From: Mycobacterium europaeum | GTDB taxonomy: Bacteria > Actinomycetota > Actinomycetes > Mycobacteriales > Mycobacteriaceae | Direction of reading: 5' to 3' | Length of the DNA: 64,000 nucleotides | NCBI RefSeq assembly: GCF_002102155.1 | Contig: NZ_LQOU01000009.1 | Coordinates: 166,649 to 230,648, forward strand | In this document: piece by piece, positions 43,787 through 55,838 of the stretch | Layout: every line of letters begins with the position of its first letter | Position numbering within the stretch: the first letter of the stretch is position 1 | The notes under the pieces: generated by a model | The model's database searches: none | What the model was told of the DNA's origin: nothing | The model's input: only the letters and a program-made list of their open reading frames with translations | Program-made: the position numbers and the translations under genes

Positions 43787-45781
43787 GTGTCCGTGCCCGA
43801 GTTGCTGGCCATCGCCGTGGCCGCCCTCGGCGGCAGTGAGCGCAGCGGCCAACTCGAGATGGCCAACGCGGTGGCACGGGCGTTCGAAACCGGCGAGCAT
43901 CTCGTCGTGCAGGCCGGCACGGGCACCGGAAAGTCACTGGCCTACCTGGTGCCCGCGATCGTGCGCGCCATCGACGACGACTCGCCGGTCGTCGTCTCCA
44001 CGGCCACCATCGCGCTGCAACGCCAGCTCGTCGACCGCGACCTGCCCAGGCTGATCGATTCGATCACCGACGCGCTCCCCCGCCGCCCGCAGTTCGCGCT
44101 CCTAAAGGGCCGCCGAAACTATCTGTGCCTGAACAAGGTTCACAACGGCGGTGCCGACGCCGAAGAGGACGCGGGCGACCGGCCGCAGGAGGAGCTTTTC
44201 GACCCCTTGGCGGCCACCGCACTGGGGCGCGACGTCCAACGGCTCACCGCCTGGGCGTCGACGACCGAGTCCGGTGACCGCGACGACCTGAAACCCGGTG
44301 TGCCAGATCGGTCCTGGTCCCAGGTCAGCGTTTCGGCGCGGGAGTGCCTGGGCGTGGCCCGGTGCCCCTTCGGCTCGGAGTGCTTCTCCGAACGGGCGCG
44401 CGGCCGGGCCGGCGGTGCCGACATCGTGGTCACCAACCACGCGCTGCTGGCCATCGACGCCGTCGCCGACTCCGCGGTGCTGCCCGAACACGCGCTGCTG
44501 GTCGTCGACGAGGCCCACGAGCTGGTCGACCGGGTGACTTCGGTGGCCACCGCGGAGCTGACCCCGGCCGCCCTGGGCGTCGCGGCCCGCCGCATCGCCC
44601 GGTTGGTGAATCCCGAACTGATACAACGCCTGGAGGCGGCGACGGCCAACTTCGCGGCGGCGATCCACGACGCCACGCCGGGCCGCATCGACCGCCTCGA
44701 TGAAGAGCTCGCGACCTACCTGACCGCGCTGCGCGACGCGGCGACCGCCGCGCGCTCGGCGATCGACACCACGAGCGACGCGAAGGCGGCCGCGGCCCGC
44801 GCAGAAGCGGTCGCGGCGCTGAGCGAGATCTCGGACACCGCGTCGCGGGCCCTCACCTCGTTCGGTCCGGCGATTCCCGATCGCACCGAGGTGGTCTGGG
44901 TCGACCACGAGGACAACAGGGGCTCGATGCGCCCGGTGTTGCGGGTGGCGCCACTGTCGGTCGCGGGCCTGCTGCGCGGCCGGGTGTTCTCCCGTTCCAC
45001 GACGGTGCTGACGTCGGCGACATTGACCATCGGCGGGTCCTTCGACGCGATGGCCGCGGCGTGGGGTCTGACCGCCGCGGACACTGAGGGTGCCCGCTGG
45101 CGCGGCGTCGACGTGGGCTCGCCGTTCCAGCACGCCAAGGCGGGAATCCTCTACGTCGCCGCTCATCTGCCCCCACCGGGCCGGGACGCCACCGGGTCGG
45201 CCGAGCAGTTGACCGAGATCGCCGAGCTCATCACCGCGGCGGGCGGACGCACCCTGGGATTGTTCTCGTCGATGCGGGCAGCCCGGGCCGCCGCGGAGGC
45301 CATGCGCCAACGGTTGTCGACGCCGGTCCTGTGTCAAGGCGACGACAGCACGTCCGCGCTGGTCGAGCAGTTCAGCGCCGACCCGCAGACGTCGCTGTTC
45401 GGGACCTTGTCGCTGTGGCAGGGCGTCGATGTGCCGGGGCCGTCACTGTCCCTGGTGCTCATCGACCGCATCCCGTTCCCCCGCCCCGACGACCCGCTGC
45501 TGGGCGCGCGGCAGCGCGCGGTCGCGGCGCACGGCGGCAACGGGTTCATGGCGGTCGCCGCCAGCCATGCCGCACTGCTGCTGGCCCAGGGTTCGGGCCG
45601 GCTGTTGCGCCGGGTCACCGACCGTGGAGTGGTTGCGGTGCTGGACTCACGGATGGTCACCGCCGGCTACGGCGGCTACCTGCGCGCCTCGCTGCCGCCG
45701 TTCTGGCCGACCACCGACCCCGCGCAGGTCCGCGCCGCGCTGGAGCGGCTGCGCACGGCGTCGGAGGGCCTGCCCGCTTGA
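43787..45781 (+). CDS. dinG: DinG-family ATP-dependent DNA helicase
   Basis: This 664-residue XPD/DinG-type superfamily 2 helicase has Walker A QAGTGTGKSLAYLVP, the four iron-sulfur Cys of CLN and CLGVARCPFGSECF segments, the DEAH box VVDEAHELVDR, LTSATLTIGGSFDA and the motif VI region QGSGRLLRR. It unwinds 5'-overhang and G-quadruplex structures. The GTG at 43787 gives exactly the M. tuberculosis length. It is 11 bp after pncB and convergent with glgP with a 2-bp gap. Confidence 0.94.
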   Translation: MSVPELLAIAVAALGGSERSGQLEMANAVARAFETGEHLVVQAGTGTGKSLAYLVPAIVRAIDDDSPVVVSTATIALQRQLVDRDLPRLIDSITDALPRRPQFALLKGRRNYLCLNKVHNGGADAEEDAGDRPQEELFDPLAATALGRDVQRLTAWASTTESGDRDDLKPGVPDRSWSQVSVSARECLGVARCPFGSECFSERARGRAGGADIVVTNHALLAIDAVADSAVLPEHALLVVDEAHELVDRVTSVATAELTPAALGVAARRIARLVNPELIQRLEAATANFAAAIHDATPGRIDRLDEELATYLTALRDAATAARSAIDTTSDAKAAAARAEAVAALSEISDTASRALTSFGPAIPDRTEVVWVDHEDNRGSMRPVLRVAPLSVAGLLRGRVFSRSTTVLTSATLTIGGSFDAMAAAWGLTAADTEGARWRGVDVGSPFQHAKAGILYVAAHLPPPGRDATGSAEQLTEIAELITAAGGRTLGLFSSMRAARAAAEAMRQRLSTPVLCQGDDSTSALVEQFSADPQTSLFGTLSLWQGVDVPGPSLSLVLIDRIPFPRPDDPLLGARQRAVAAHGGNGFMAVAASHAALLLAQGSGRLLRRVTDRGVVAVLDSRMVTAGYGGYLRASLPPFWPTTDPAQVRAALERLRTASEGLPA

Positions 45782-45783
45782 GC

Positions 45784-48429
45784 TCAGCGGGCCAGGGTGA
45801 CCAGACCGAGCTCGGTGCTGCCGGCGAGCATCGGGTGATGGGGCAGCACGCGCACCGTGTACCCGACGGCCCCCGCCAGCGGTAAGGACAGCGTCGTCGA
45901 AAACACCTGGTTGCCGCCCTCGGCGGTGCCGGTGTACGACATCTCGACGGTGATCGGGTCCAGCAGCGCGTCGCTGGCGTCCACCCGGCCCACCACCGCC
46001 TGAACCGTGACCTCGTCGGGGGCGAGCCCGTCCAGCGCCACGGTCGCGGTCAGGGTCAGCTTGGACCCGAGCACCGGGGTGTCCGGCAGGCCGGTGCTGT
46101 CGACGTCGGTGATGGTGATCTTGGGCCATGCCTCCTGGGCGCGCCGACGGTACGCGGCCAGCTCGCGGGCGGCGCCGAACTGGCCGGCGTCCTCACCGTC
46201 TTCGGCAGGCCCCACCGTCCTGCGCAGGGACTGCGCCGCGTGCGTGTAGTACTGCTCGACGTAGTCGCGCACCATGCGCGAGGCGAGCACCTTGGGCCCG
46301 AGCGTCTGCAGTGTGTGCCGCACCATCTCGATCCACCGCGGCGGCACACCGTGTTCGTCACGCTCGTAGAACTTCGGCGCCACCGCCTGCTCCAGCAGGT
46401 CATAGAGCGCGCTGGCCTCCAGGTCGTCGCGGCGGGCCTCGTCGGCCAGGCCGTCGGCGGACGGTATCTCCCAACCGTTTTCGCCGTCGTACCATTCGTC
46501 CCACCAGCCATCGCGGATGGACAGGTTCAGCCCGCCGTTGAGCGCGCTCTTCATCCCCGAGGTGCCGCAGGCCTCCAGCGGCCGCAGCGGGTTGTTCAGC
46601 CAGACGTCGCAACCCCAGTACAACAGCCGCGCCATGGACATGTCGTAGTCGGGCAGGAAGGCGATGCGGTCGCGCACCTCCGGCCGGTCGGCGAAGCGCA
46701 CGACCTGCTGGATCAGCGCCTTGCCTCCGTCGTCGGCCGGGTGCGACTTGCCCGCGACGATCAGCTGGATCGGCCTGTCCTCATCGAGCAGCAGGCGTTC
46801 GAGCCGCTCCGGGTCGCGCAGCATCAGCGTCAGCCGCTTGTACGTGGGTACCCGCCGGGCGAAACCGATGGTGAGCACGTTCGGATCGAAAGCCGTTGCT
46901 ATCCAACCCAATTCAGCGTCGGAGGCGCCGCGTTCGAGCCAGGATTTGCGCAGCCGGCGCCTGACGTCCTCGACCAGCAACGCGCGCAGTTGTGAGCGGA
47001 TCCACCAGAGATGACCGGCGTCGACCTGGTTCAGTCGCAGCCACACCCCGGGATCGCCGAACGAATCCGACCCGGCCAGCTCGCGCCCCAACTGCAACCA
47101 TTGCGGCGCCGCCCAGGTGCGCGCGTGAACCCCGTTGGTGATCGAGCCGATCGGCACCTCGTCCGCGTCGAAGCCGGGCCACAGCTCGTTGAACATGGCG
47201 CGGCTCACCTCGCCGTGCAGCAGCGAGACGCCGTTGGCCCGCTGCGCCAGCCGCAGACCCATGTGCGCCATGTTGAATTTGGTCGGATCGTCCTCGGCGC
47301 CCAGCGCGAGGATGCGGGCCGTCGGCACGCCCGGCAACAACGTGGGCGCACCCTTGCCGCCGGTTTTCTCGGCCTTGCCATCGGGGCCGTCTCCGGCATG
47401 CCCGTCGAAATAGAGCCGCACCATGTCGATCGGGAAGCGGTCGATGCCGGCGGGGACCGGGGTGTGGGTGGTGAACACGGTGCTGGATCGCACGACGGCC
47501 AGCGCCGTGTCGAAGTCCAGCCCGGCGTCGGTCATCAGCTCGCGGATGCGTTCGGCCCCGAGGAACCCGGCGTGCCCCTCGTTCATGTGGAACACCTCGG
47601 GTGCGGGCCGGCCCTCGATGGCGGTGAACGCGCGGATCGCCCGCACGCCACCGATGCCGGCCAGCAGCTCTTGGCGCATCCGGTGTTCCTGGTCACCGCC
47701 GTAGAGCCGGTCGGTGATGCCGCGCAGCTCGTGCTCGTTCTCGGGGACGTCGGAATCGAGCAGCAGCAGCGGGACCCGTCCCACCTGCGCGACCCAGATC
47801 CGCGCGCGCAGCTGGGCGGAATCGGGAAGCGTCAGCTCGACCAGGACGGGATCGCCGGCGGCATCGGTGAGGAGCCGCAACGGCAGCCCTTGCGGGTCCA
47901 GTGAGGGGTAGGTCTCGTTCTGCCAGCCGTCCGCGGTCAGCGACTGGCGGAAATACCCGGACCGGTAGTACAGGCCCACCGCCACCAGCGGCACCCCGAG
48001 GTCGGAGGCCGACTTCAGATGGTCCCCGGCGAGGATGCCCAGGCCGCCCGAGTAATTGGGCAGCACCTCGGCGACGCCGAACTCCATCGAGAAATAGGCG
48101 ATGGCCGCCGGCATCGCCACACCGTCGGCCTGCTGCTGCTGGTACCACAGCGGACGGCTCAGATAGTCGTTCAGGTCGGCGGCCAGCTGATCGAGCCGGC
48201 CCAGGAACGCCTCGTCGAGCGCCAGCTCGTCGAGGCGTGCCGGATTCACCGCGCCCAACAACGCCACCGGGTCGGAGCCGCACCGCTGCCACAGGTCGAC
48301 GTCGACGGTCGCGAACAGGTCCTGGGTCGGCTTGTCCCACGACCATCGCAAGTTGGTCGACAGCTGGTTCAGCGCGGCCAGCCGTTCGGGAAGGTGGGCA
48401 CGGACGGTAAAGCGGCGGAGGGCTTTCAC
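45784..48429 (-). CDS. glgP: alpha-glucan phosphorylase
   Basis: This 881-residue GT35 enzyme releases glucose-1-phosphate from glycogen-like alpha-glucan. It has [30 protein letters not shown], the PLP-binding Lys in [13 protein letters not shown], and a C-terminal beta-rich domain (about 770-881) typical of the actinobacterial subgroup. It is about 18 residues longer than M. tuberculosis GlgP; a Gly/Lys-rich insertion ([16 protein letters not shown]) near residue 350 accounts for most of this. The start is GTG. It is divergent from glgE across 224 bp. Confidence 0.94.
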   Translation of the reverse strand: MKALRRFTVRAHLPERLAALNQLSTNLRWSWDKPTQDLFATVDVDLWQRCGSDPVALLGAVNPARLDELALDEAFLGRLDQLAADLNDYLSRPLWYQQQQADGVAMPAAIAYFSMEFGVAEVLPNYSGGLGILAGDHLKSASDLGVPLVAVGLYYRSGYFRQSLTADGWQNETYPSLDPQGLPLRLLTDAAGDPVLVELTLPDSAQLRARIWVAQVGRVPLLLLDSDVPENEHELRGITDRLYGGDQEHRMRQELLAGIGGVRAIRAFTAIEGRPAPEVFHMNEGHAGFLGAERIRELMTDAGLDFDTALAVVRSSTVFTTHTPVPAGIDRFPIDMVRLYFDGHAGDGPDGKAEKTGGKGAPTLLPGVPTARILALGAEDDPTKFNMAHMGLRLAQRANGVSLLHGEVSRAMFNELWPGFDADEVPIGSITNGVHARTWAAPQWLQLGRELAGSDSFGDPGVWLRLNQVDAGHLWWIRSQLRALLVEDVRRRLRKSWLERGASDAELGWIATAFDPNVLTIGFARRVPTYKRLTLMLRDPERLERLLLDEDRPIQLIVAGKSHPADDGGKALIQQVVRFADRPEVRDRIAFLPDYDMSMARLLYWGCDVWLNNPLRPLEACGTSGMKSALNGGLNLSIRDGWWDEWYDGENGWEIPSADGLADEARRDDLEASALYDLLEQAVAPKFYERDEHGVPPRWIEMVRHTLQTLGPKVLASRMVRDYVEQYYTHAAQSLRRTVGPAEDGEDAGQFGAARELAAYRRRAQEAWPKITITDVDSTGLPDTPVLGSKLTLTATVALDGLAPDEVTVQAVVGRVDASDALLDPITVEMSYTGTAEGGNQVFSTTLSLPLAGAVGYTVRVLPHHPMLAGSTELGLVTLAR

Positions 48430-48653
48430 GCGTCCTTACCTTACTGAGGATTTCGCCCCGCGCACGGCGGCAGCGACCGCTTTTCCCACCGAGGGTGTGA
48501 CCGGACACTAGGGTGGGTATCGGGTAGTTATTGGGGCCGCAACGGCGCTTTCCCGCAGAGGAAGCTCCCCACGACAGGAAGTTTCGCCAGACGAGAGGCA
48601 TTCCGCGACGAGCACACCGCGGTTTGGCCGCACACATTCGGAACGGAGCTGTG

Positions 48654-50768
48654 GTGCCTGGTCGTGTCGAGATCGATGACGTCCAACCCGTCGTTTCCTG
48701 CGGCGCGTATCCCGCCAAGGCGGTGGTCGGCGAGACCGTCCCGGTCAGCGCGGCGGTGTGGCGGGAAGGCCACGAGGCCGTCGCCGCCACCCTGGTGGTG
48801 CGCTACCTCGGGCCGCGCTATCCGCAGGTGACGGAAACCCGCCGGATCAAAGCGGTTGAGGCGCCCGTCAAGCCCCCGACCGAAGTCGACGGCGGGGTGG
48901 ACCAGCAGCGGGTCAAACCGCTACAGCTGCCGATGACGATGGGCCTCGAGCCCTATGTCTTCCACGGGCAATTCACGCCCGACCGGGTCGGCTTGTGGAC
49001 GTTCCGGGTGGACGGCTGGGGTGATCCCATCGACTCCTGGCGGCACGGCGTGGTGGCCAAGCTGGAGGCCGGCCAGGGCGAGACGGAACTGTCCAACGAC
49101 CTCCTCGTCGGGGCCGCGCTGTTCGAGCGCGCCGCGACGGGGGTGCCCCGCGCGCGGCGCGAGCCGCTCATGGCGGCCGCCGCGGCGCTGCGCGAACCCG
49201 GGGACCCGGTCACCCGTTCGGCGCTGGCCCTGGCGCCGGAGACCGAGGAGATTCTGGCCGAATATCCGCTGCGCGATCTGGTCACCCGCGGCGAACAGTA
49301 CGGCGTCTGGGTGGATCGTCCGCTGGCCCGCTTCGGCTCGTGGTATGAGATGTTCCCCCGCTCGACCGGTGGGTGGGACGCCGACGGCAAACCCGTACAC
49401 GGCACCTTCGCGACGGCGGCGGCCCAGCTCCCGCGGATCGCGGCGATGGGCTTCGACGTGGTGTACCTGCCGCCCATCCACCCGATCGGCAAGGTGCACC
49501 GTAAGGGACGCAACAACTCTCCCACCGCCGCCCCCGGAGATGTCGGTTCCCCGTGGGCGATTGGCAGTGACGAGGGCGGCCATGACGCCGTCCACCCCGA
49601 CCTGGGCACCATCGAGGACTTCGACGCCTTCGTCGCCGCGGCCCGCGAATTGGGCATGGAGGTGGCGCTCGACCTGGCGTTGCAGTGCGCGCCGGACCAT
49701 CCGTGGGCACGCGATCACCGCGAGTGGTTCACCGAACTGCCCGACGGCACCATCGCCTACGCGGAGAACCCGCCCAAGAAGTACCAGGACATCTATCCGC
49801 TCAACTTCGACAAGGACCCGGCGGGCCTCTACGACGAGGTCCTGCGCGTCGTCCGGCACTGGATGGACCACGGCGTCAAGTTCTTTCGGGTGGACAACCC
49901 GCACACCAAGCCGCCGAACTTCTGGGCGTGGCTGATCGCCCAGGCGAAGAGCATCGACCCCGACGTCCTTTTCCTGTCCGAGGCTTTCACGCCGCCGGCC
50001 CGGCAATACGGTCTGGCCAAGCTCGGGTTCACGCAGTCCTACAGCTACTTCACCTGGCGCACGGCCAAGCAGGAACTCACCGAGTTCGGCGACGCCATCG
50101 CCGCCTCCGCGGACTTCCGGCGGCCGAACCTGTTCGTGAACACCCCCGACATCCTGCACGCCATCCTGCAGCACAATGGGCCCGGCATGTTCGCGATCCG
50201 GGCGGTGCTGGCCGCGACCATGGGTCCGGCGTGGGGCGTGTATTCGGGTTACGAGCTGTTCGAACACCGCGCGGTGCGGGAGGGCAGCGAGGAGTACCTG
50301 GACTCGGAGAAATACGAACTGCGGCCCCGCGATTTCGCCGGCGCGCTCGCCGAGGGACGCTCGCTGGAGCCGTTCATCGCCCGGCTCAACGAGATTCGCC
50401 GCCTGCATCCCGCGCTGCAGCAGCTGCGCACCATCCACTTCCACAGCGTGGACAACGACGCGCTGCTGGCCTACAGCAAGTTCGACCCTGCGACCGGCGA
50501 CTGTGTGTTGGTGGTGGTGACGCTCAACGCGTTCGGCGCCGAAGAAGCCACCCTGTTTTTGGATATGGCGGCATTGGGTATGGAGCCCTACGAGCGGTTT
50601 TGGGTGCGCGACGAAATCACCGGCCAGGAATTCCAATGGGGTCAGGCAAACTACGTTCGCATCGACCCTGCGCGAGCGGTGGCGCATGTCATCAACATGC
50701 CACTCATCCCGCAGGAGTCCCGGATGAAGCTGCTCCGTAGGCCACCAAACGGACCGGAGGGACTGTGA
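48654..50768 (+). CDS. glgE: alpha-1,4-glucan:maltose-1-phosphate maltosyltransferase GlgE
   Basis: This 704-residue GH13 enzyme extends alpha-glucan with maltose-1-phosphate, an essential capsule/storage step in mycobacteria. The nucleophilic Asp is in [15 protein letters not shown] and the general acid Glu in [28 protein letters not shown] is a GlgE hallmark. The GTG at 48654 follows GGAG by six bases. The N-terminal region has a short insertion (around [12 protein letters not shown]) relative to M. tuberculosis. The next gene is glgB, 1 bp away. Confidence 0.96.
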   Translation: MPGRVEIDDVQPVVSCGAYPAKAVVGETVPVSAAVWREGHEAVAATLVVRYLGPRYPQVTETRRIKAVEAPVKPPTEVDGGVDQQRVKPLQLPMTMGLEPYVFHGQFTPDRVGLWTFRVDGWGDPIDSWRHGVVAKLEAGQGETELSNDLLVGAALFERAATGVPRARREPLMAAAAALREPGDPVTRSALALAPETEEILAEYPLRDLVTRGEQYGVWVDRPLARFGSWYEMFPRSTGGWDADGKPVHGTFATAAAQLPRIAAMGFDVVYLPPIHPIGKVHRKGRNNSPTAAPGDVGSPWAIGSDEGGHDAVHPDLGTIEDFDAFVAAARELGMEVALDLALQCAPDHPWARDHREWFTELPDGTIAYAENPPKKYQDIYPLNFDKDPAGLYDEVLRVVRHWMDHGVKFFRVDNPHTKPPNFWAWLIAQAKSIDPDVLFLSEAFTPPARQYGLAKLGFTQSYSYFTWRTAKQELTEFGDAIAASADFRRPNLFVNTPDILHAILQHNGPGMFAIRAVLAATMGPAWGVYSGYELFEHRAVREGSEEYLDSEKYELRPRDFAGALAEGRSLEPFIARLNEIRRLHPALQQLRTIHFHSVDNDALLAYSKFDPATGDCVLVVVTLNAFGAEEATLFLDMAALGMEPYERFWVRDEITGQEFQWGQANYVRIDPARAVAHVINMPLIPQESRMKLLRRPPNGPEGL

Positions 50769-50769
50769 C

Positions 50770-52965
50770 ATGAGCCAAGCCGACCAACTCGCCAGGACGC
50801 ACCTGGCGCCCGACCCCGCGGACCTGTCGCGCCTGCTGGCCGGCACCCATCACAACCCGCACGGCATCCTGGGCGCCCACGAATACAGCGACCACACCGT
50901 CATCCGGGCGTTCCGTCCGCACGCGGTCGAGGTGGTCGCGCTCATCGGAGACGACCGATTTCCGTTGGAGCACATCGAGTCTGGCCTGTTCGCAGTGGCT
51001 TTGCCCTTCGTCAACCTGATCGACTACCGGCTGGAAATCAAATACGAGGGGTCGGACCCGTACACGGTCGCCGACGCCTACCGCTTTCTGCCCACCCTGG
51101 GCGAGGTCGACCTCTTCCTGTTCGGCGAGGGCCGCCACGAACGACTCTGGGAAGTGCTCGGCGCTCATCCGCGCTCCTTCACCACGGCCGACGGTGTCGT
51201 CAACGGGGTTTCGTTCGCGGTGTGGGCGCCCAACGCCAAGGGTGTCAACCTGATCGGCGAGTTCAACGGCTGGACGGGCAGTGATGCGCCGATGCGGTCG
51301 CTGGGTTCGTCGGGGGTATGGGAGCTGTTCTGGCCGGACTTTCCCGCGGAGGGCCTGTACAAGTTCCGCCTGCACGGCGCCGACGGGGTGGTGACCGAGC
51401 GGGCCGATCCCATGGCCTTCGCCACCGAGGTGCCGCCGCATACCGCCTCCCGCGTGACGCGCAGCGAATACACCTGGCGGGACGCCGGATGGATGGAACA
51501 GCGCGCCCAGCGCAACCCGGTGTTCGAGCCGATGAGCACCTATGAGGTGCACCTGGGCTCGTGGCGGCCCGGTCTGAGCTACCGCGAGCTGGCCCACCAG
51601 CTCACGGCGTACGTTCTCGAGCACGGGTTCACCCACGTCGAGCTGCTGCCCGTCGCCGAGCACCCGTTCGCCGGATCGTGGGGCTACCAGGTGACGTCGT
51701 ACTACGCGCCGACGTCGCGGTTCGGCACGCCCGACGATTTCCGGCTGCTGGTCGACTCCCTGCACCAAGCCGGCATCGGCGTCATCGTCGACTGGGTGCC
51801 GGCGCACTTCCCGAAGGACGCCTGGGCGCTGGGACGGTTCGACGGCACACCGCTCTACGAGCACGCCGATCCCACGCGCGGCGAGCAATTGGACTGGGGC
51901 ACTTACGTTTTCGACTTTGGCCGGGCCGAGGTGCGTAACTTCCTGGTGGCCAACGCCCTGTATTGGCTCGAGGAGTACCACGTCGACGGCTTACGCGTGG
52001 ACGCGGTCGCCTCCATGCTGTACCTGGACTACTCGCGCCCCGAGGGCGGCTGGACGCCGAACATCTACGGCGGGCGGGAAAACCTGGAGGCCGTGCAGTT
52101 CCTGCAGGAGATGAACGCCACGGTGCACAAGTCGGCGCCGGGAATCGTCACCATCGCCGAGGAGTCGACGTCGTGGCCGGGCGTCACGCGCCCGACAAAC
52201 CTTGGTGGCCTGGGCTTTTCGATGAAGTGGAACATGGGCTGGATGCATGACACGCTCGACTACATCAGCCGCGACCCGATCTACCGCAACTACCACCACC
52301 ACGAGATGACGTTCTCGATGCTCTACGCATTCAGCGAGAACTACGTGCTGCCGATCAGCCACGACGAGGTGGTGCACGGCAAGGGCACACTGTGGGGGCG
52401 GATGCCGGGCAACAACCACGTCAAGGCCGCCGGGCTGCGCAGCCTGCTCGCCTACCAGTGGGCGCATCCCGGCAAGCAGCTGCTGTTCATGGGACAGGAA
52501 TTCGGCCAGCACGCCGAGTGGTCCGAGGAACGCGGCCTGGACTGGTGGCAACTCGACGAGCAAGGGTTCTCGAACGGCATCCTGCGGATGGTGCGCGACA
52601 TCAACGGCATCTACCGGAGCCATCCGGCCCTGTGGAGCCAGGACACCATCCCCGACGGCTACTCCTGGATCGACGCCAACGACTCGGCCAACAATGTGTT
52701 GAGCTTCTTGCGGTATGGCAGCGACGGCTCGGTCATGGCCTGTGTGTTCAACTTCGCCGGCAGCGAGCACAGCGGCTACCGGCTGGGCCTGCCGTCCGCC
52801 GGCCGGTGGCGCGAGGTGCTCAACACCGACGCCACCGACTACAACGGCTCCGGGATCGGCAACATGGGCGGGGTGGACGCCACCGAGGATCCGTGGCATG
52901 GCCGGCCGGCCTCGGCGGTGCTGGTGCTGCCGCCGAACTCGGCCCTGTGGTTCGAGCCCGCGTAA
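50770..52965 (+). CDS. glgB: 1,4-alpha-glucan branching enzyme
   Basis: This 731-residue GH13 branching enzyme has the same length as M. tuberculosis GlgB. After an N-terminal CBM48 pair come [17 protein letters not shown], the nucleophilic Asp in [17 protein letters not shown], the acid/base Glu in TIAEESTSW and [12 protein letters not shown]. It adds alpha-1,6 branches to the glucan that GlgE elongates. The start follows glgE directly, so the pair is co-transcribed. Confidence 0.96.
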   Translation: MSQADQLARTHLAPDPADLSRLLAGTHHNPHGILGAHEYSDHTVIRAFRPHAVEVVALIGDDRFPLEHIESGLFAVALPFVNLIDYRLEIKYEGSDPYTVADAYRFLPTLGEVDLFLFGEGRHERLWEVLGAHPRSFTTADGVVNGVSFAVWAPNAKGVNLIGEFNGWTGSDAPMRSLGSSGVWELFWPDFPAEGLYKFRLHGADGVVTERADPMAFATEVPPHTASRVTRSEYTWRDAGWMEQRAQRNPVFEPMSTYEVHLGSWRPGLSYRELAHQLTAYVLEHGFTHVELLPVAEHPFAGSWGYQVTSYYAPTSRFGTPDDFRLLVDSLHQAGIGVIVDWVPAHFPKDAWALGRFDGTPLYEHADPTRGEQLDWGTYVFDFGRAEVRNFLVANALYWLEEYHVDGLRVDAVASMLYLDYSRPEGGWTPNIYGGRENLEAVQFLQEMNATVHKSAPGIVTIAEESTSWPGVTRPTNLGGLGFSMKWNMGWMHDTLDYISRDPIYRNYHHHEMTFSMLYAFSENYVLPISHDEVVHGKGTLWGRMPGNNHVKAAGLRSLLAYQWAHPGKQLLFMGQEFGQHAEWSEERGLDWWQLDEQGFSNGILRMVRDINGIYRSHPALWSQDTIPDGYSWIDANDSANNVLSFLRYGSDGSVMACVFNFAGSEHSGYRLGLPSAGRWREVLNTDATDYNGSGIGNMGGVDATEDPWHGRPASAVLVLPPNSALWFEPA

Positions 52966-52983
52966 ACGGCTTCGACCCGAAGC

Positions 52984-53895
52984 TCAGTAGAGCGCGTTCG
53001 CGAGGTTGCGACGGCCGGCGACGACCTCGGGGTCGGCGGGATCGAAGAGTTCGAAGAGCTCGATCAGCCGGGTGCGGGCGCGGGTGCGCTCGTCCCCGGA
53101 TGTGCTGCGCACCAACGCGATCAGCCGCTCGAACGCCGCGCCGACGTCCTGGTTGAGGATCTGGACGTCGGCGGCCGCGAAGGCCGCGTCGATGTCGCCC
53201 GGTGCCGCGTCGGCCGTGGCGAGGGCGTCCGGCGGGTGTGCGGTCGCACGCATCAGAAAGTCGATCTGCCGGATCGCGCCCTTGGCTTCGGCGTTGCCCG
53301 GATTGGCATCCAACAGCGCCTGATACAAGCCTCGGGCCGCCTCGAAATTTCCGGCCTCGAGTTGTTCCCGCGCCGCGGCCAGCTCGGGATCAACCTCGTC
53401 GGAATCCGCGGAATCGCTTGGGCCCCTGAGCTTCCCGGCCGTCGCCGAGAGAAGCGAGTCGAGCCACCCCCGCAGCTGGTCGGGTGGCTGCATGCCCTGA
53501 AAACTGGCCAGCGGCTGCCCGGCGGCCAGCGCCACGACGGTCGGCACCGCGTCGACGCCGAATATCTGCGCCACCCTGGGCGCCACGTCGACGTTCACCG
53601 TCGCCAGCGACCACTTGCCGCGGTCCTCGGCGGCCAGCCCGGACAGGATGTCGACCAGTTGGACGCACGCGTCGCTGCGCGGTGACCACAACACCACCAC
53701 AACGGGCACTTCCTCGGACCGCCGCAGGACTTCGCTCTCGAAATTGGCCTCCGTGATCGCGGCGACTCCAGGGCCGCCATCGCCGGCCGCCGTCGCGCCG
53801 CCGGGCGGCGGCTGCTGCTGGGCCCGCTGCTTGAGGCCGGACAGGTCGACCGCACCGGCAAGCGCGGGGCCAATCGAGGGTCGCGGACGCGTCAC
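52984..53895 (-). CDS. thioredoxin-fold/TPR protein (Rv1324 type)
   Basis: This 303-residue protein has a thioredoxin-like domain at about residues 45-150 and a TPR-like helical domain at about 170-300. The redox site reads WSPRSDAC, so the first Cys of CxxC is missing; a one-Cys or non-redox chaperone role is more likely than disulfide exchange. It matches M. tuberculosis Rv1324 in architecture and end (RRNLANALY). GTG at 53895 gives the conserved start. In M. tuberculosis PE_PGRS24 lies between it and glgB; here the two genes are 18 bp apart and convergent. Confidence 0.88.
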   Translation of the reverse strand: MTRPRPSIGPALAGAVDLSGLKQRAQQQPPPGGATAAGDGGPGVAAITEANFESEVLRRSEEVPVVVVLWSPRSDACVQLVDILSGLAAEDRGKWSLATVNVDVAPRVAQIFGVDAVPTVVALAAGQPLASFQGMQPPDQLRGWLDSLLSATAGKLRGPSDSADSDEVDPELAAAREQLEAGNFEAARGLYQALLDANPGNAEAKGAIRQIDFLMRATAHPPDALATADAAPGDIDAAFAAADVQILNQDVGAAFERLIALVRSTSGDERTRARTRLIELFELFDPADPEVVAGRRNLANALY

Positions 53896-54083
53896 GACGT
53901 CAAGTTTGTCATGCGCATCGGCGACCGATCCACCCGGTGGCGCGGGCGCTCGGCGCCGCCTGGCCGCACCGGAAATCGCGCCGGAGCGACCCACTACCGG
54001 GAACTATGACGAAAATCACACCGCTTCCCGTGTGCCTCGTGCCAGCAACATCGACCTGCGCCGGCCCACGCCGACGAGGCCGG

Positions 54084-55271
54084 CTACTTTGCGTTTGCCC
54101 GCAGGATCAGGGCGTCGCCCTGACCGCCCGCGCCGCACAGCGCGGCGACGCCGTAGCCGGAGCCGCGGCGGGCCAGCTCCAGCGCCACGTGCAGCGTGAT
54201 CCGCGCGCCTGACATGCCGATGGGATGCCCGACGGCGATCGCCCCGCCGTTGACGTTGACGATGTCGGGATCCAGGCCGAGTTCGCGGGTCGAAGCCAAC
54301 GCGACCGCCGCGAACGCCTCGTTGATCTCCACCACGTCGAGCTGGTCCACGGAGATGCCCTCACGGTTGAGCGCCTTCTTGATCGCGTTGGCGGGTTGCG
54401 ACTGCAGCGTGGAGTCCGGTCCTGCCACAACGCCGTGCGCGCCGATTTCGACCAGCCAGGTCAGCCCGAGTTCCTCCGCCTTGGCCTTGTTCATCACCAC
54501 CACGGCCGCCGCCCCGTCGGAGATCTGGGACGCCGAACCGGCGGTGATGGTCCCGTCGCGCCGGAATGCCGGCTTGAGCCCGGACAGGGACTCGACGGTG
54601 GTGTTGGCGCGGATCCCCTCGTCCTCGGTGAACTGCAGCGGATCGCCCTTGCGCTGCGGGATGTTGACGGGCACGACTTCGTCGGCGAAGACGCCGTCCT
54701 TCCACGCCGCGGCCGCCTTCTGATGCGAACGCGAAGCGAACTCGTCCTGCTCCTCGCGGGTGAACTTGTCCGCGTCGTTGCGCTGCTCGGTCAGGGCGCC
54801 CATCGGCTGGTCGGTGAAGACGTCGTGCAGGCCGTCGTAGGCCATGTGGTCGAGGACCGTGACGTCGCCGTACTTGTAGCCCGCGCGGCTGTCCATCAGC
54901 AAATGGGGCGCCCTGGTCATGGACTCCTGCCCGCCGGCCACCACCACATCGAACTCCCCGGCACGAATGAGCTGGTCGGCGAGCGCGATGGCGTCGATAC
55001 CCGACAGGCACATCTTGTTGATGGTCAGCGCCGGAACGTCCCATCCGATGCCGGCCGCGACGGCCGCCTGGCGCGCGGGCATCTGCCCCGCCCCGGCCGT
55101 CAGCACCTGGCCCATGATGACGTACTCGACCGCCGAGGCGGGCACGTTGGCCTTCTCCAGCGCGCCGGCGATCGCGATGGCACCCAGATCGCTGGCCGAG
55201 AAATCCTTCAGCGAACCCATCAACTTACCGATCGGCGTACGCGCTCCAGCAACGATCACCGACGTCGTCAT
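54084..55271 (-). CDS. fadA4: acetyl-CoA acetyltransferase FadA4
   Basis: This 395-residue biosynthetic-type thiolase has the nucleophilic Cys at residue 88 ([10 protein letters not shown]), [23 protein letters not shown] and the second Cys of ALCGAGGQG. It condenses or cleaves acetoacetyl-CoA. It corresponds to M. tuberculosis Rv1323 and is divergent from the methylmalonyl-CoA epimerase gene across 92 bp. The 188 bp between it and the thioredoxin-fold gene holds no recognisable gene. Confidence 0.93.
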   Translation of the reverse strand: MTTSVIVAGARTPIGKLMGSLKDFSASDLGAIAIAGALEKANVPASAVEYVIMGQVLTAGAGQMPARQAAVAAGIGWDVPALTINKMCLSGIDAIALADQLIRAGEFDVVVAGGQESMTRAPHLLMDSRAGYKYGDVTVLDHMAYDGLHDVFTDQPMGALTEQRNDADKFTREEQDEFASRSHQKAAAAWKDGVFADEVVPVNIPQRKGDPLQFTEDEGIRANTTVESLSGLKPAFRRDGTITAGSASQISDGAAAVVVMNKAKAEELGLTWLVEIGAHGVVAGPDSTLQSQPANAIKKALNREGISVDQLDVVEINEAFAAVALASTRELGLDPDIVNVNGGAIAVGHPIGMSGARITLHVALELARRGSGYGVAALCGAGGQGDALILRANAK

Positions 55272-55363
55272 GACTATCTCCTAAGGCCTACTAAGGCGCC
55301 CCTGGACGGCCGATTTGGCCTCCCGAAGAAGCGCGATCTTTGCCGCCAGGTTACCTTTATGTG

Positions 55364-55828
55364 ATGACGACCGATCAAGTTGACGCCCGTCAGATCCTGG
55401 CCACCGCGCTGGTGACGGCGATCGATCACGTCGGCATCGCAGTCGCCGACCTGGATGCGGCCATCGCGTGGTATCGCGACCACCTCGGCATGATCCTGGT
55501 GCACGAGGAAGTCAACGAGGAGCAGGGAATCCGCGAGGCCATGCTGGCCGTGCGGGGCGCCCCGACCGGTACCACGCAGATCCAGCTGATGGCCCCGATC
55601 GACGACTCCTCGACCATCGCGAAGTTCATCGACAAGCGGGGGCCCGGCATCCAACAGATGGCGGTCCGGGTGAGCGACCTCGACAGCGTGATCGAGCACC
55701 TGCGCTCTCAGGACATCCGGCTCCTCTACGAGGTGCCCCGCCGCGGTACGGCAAACTCACGGATCAACTTCATCCACCCCAAGGACGCCGGCGGCGTTCT
55801 CATCGAGCTGGTCGAACCGGCCGCCTGA
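55364..55828 (+). CDS. methylmalonyl-CoA epimerase
   Basis: This 154-residue vicinal-oxygen-chelate protein interconverts (2R)- and (2S)-methylmalonyl-CoA in propionate metabolism. The metal ligands are visible as His in AIDHVGIAV, Gln in TTQIQLMAP, His near SRINFIHPKD and Glu in VLIELVEP. It corresponds to Rv1322A. ATG at 55364 is chosen; a GTG directly before it is also in frame. Confidence 0.92.
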   Translation: MTTDQVDARQILATALVTAIDHVGIAVADLDAAIAWYRDHLGMILVHEEVNEEQGIREAMLAVRGAPTGTTQIQLMAPIDDSSTIAKFIDKRGPGIQQMAVRVSDLDSVIEHLRSQDIRLLYEVPRRGTANSRINFIHPKDAGGVLIELVEPAA

Positions 55829-55838
55829 GGCTCGGCGA

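Noticed and set aside
48921..50846. Long open frame of 641 codons on the minus strand opposite glgE
   Set aside because: It is a mirror of the third-position GC bias of glgE; the translation is Arg/Gly/Val/His-rich with no domain and no ribosome binding site.
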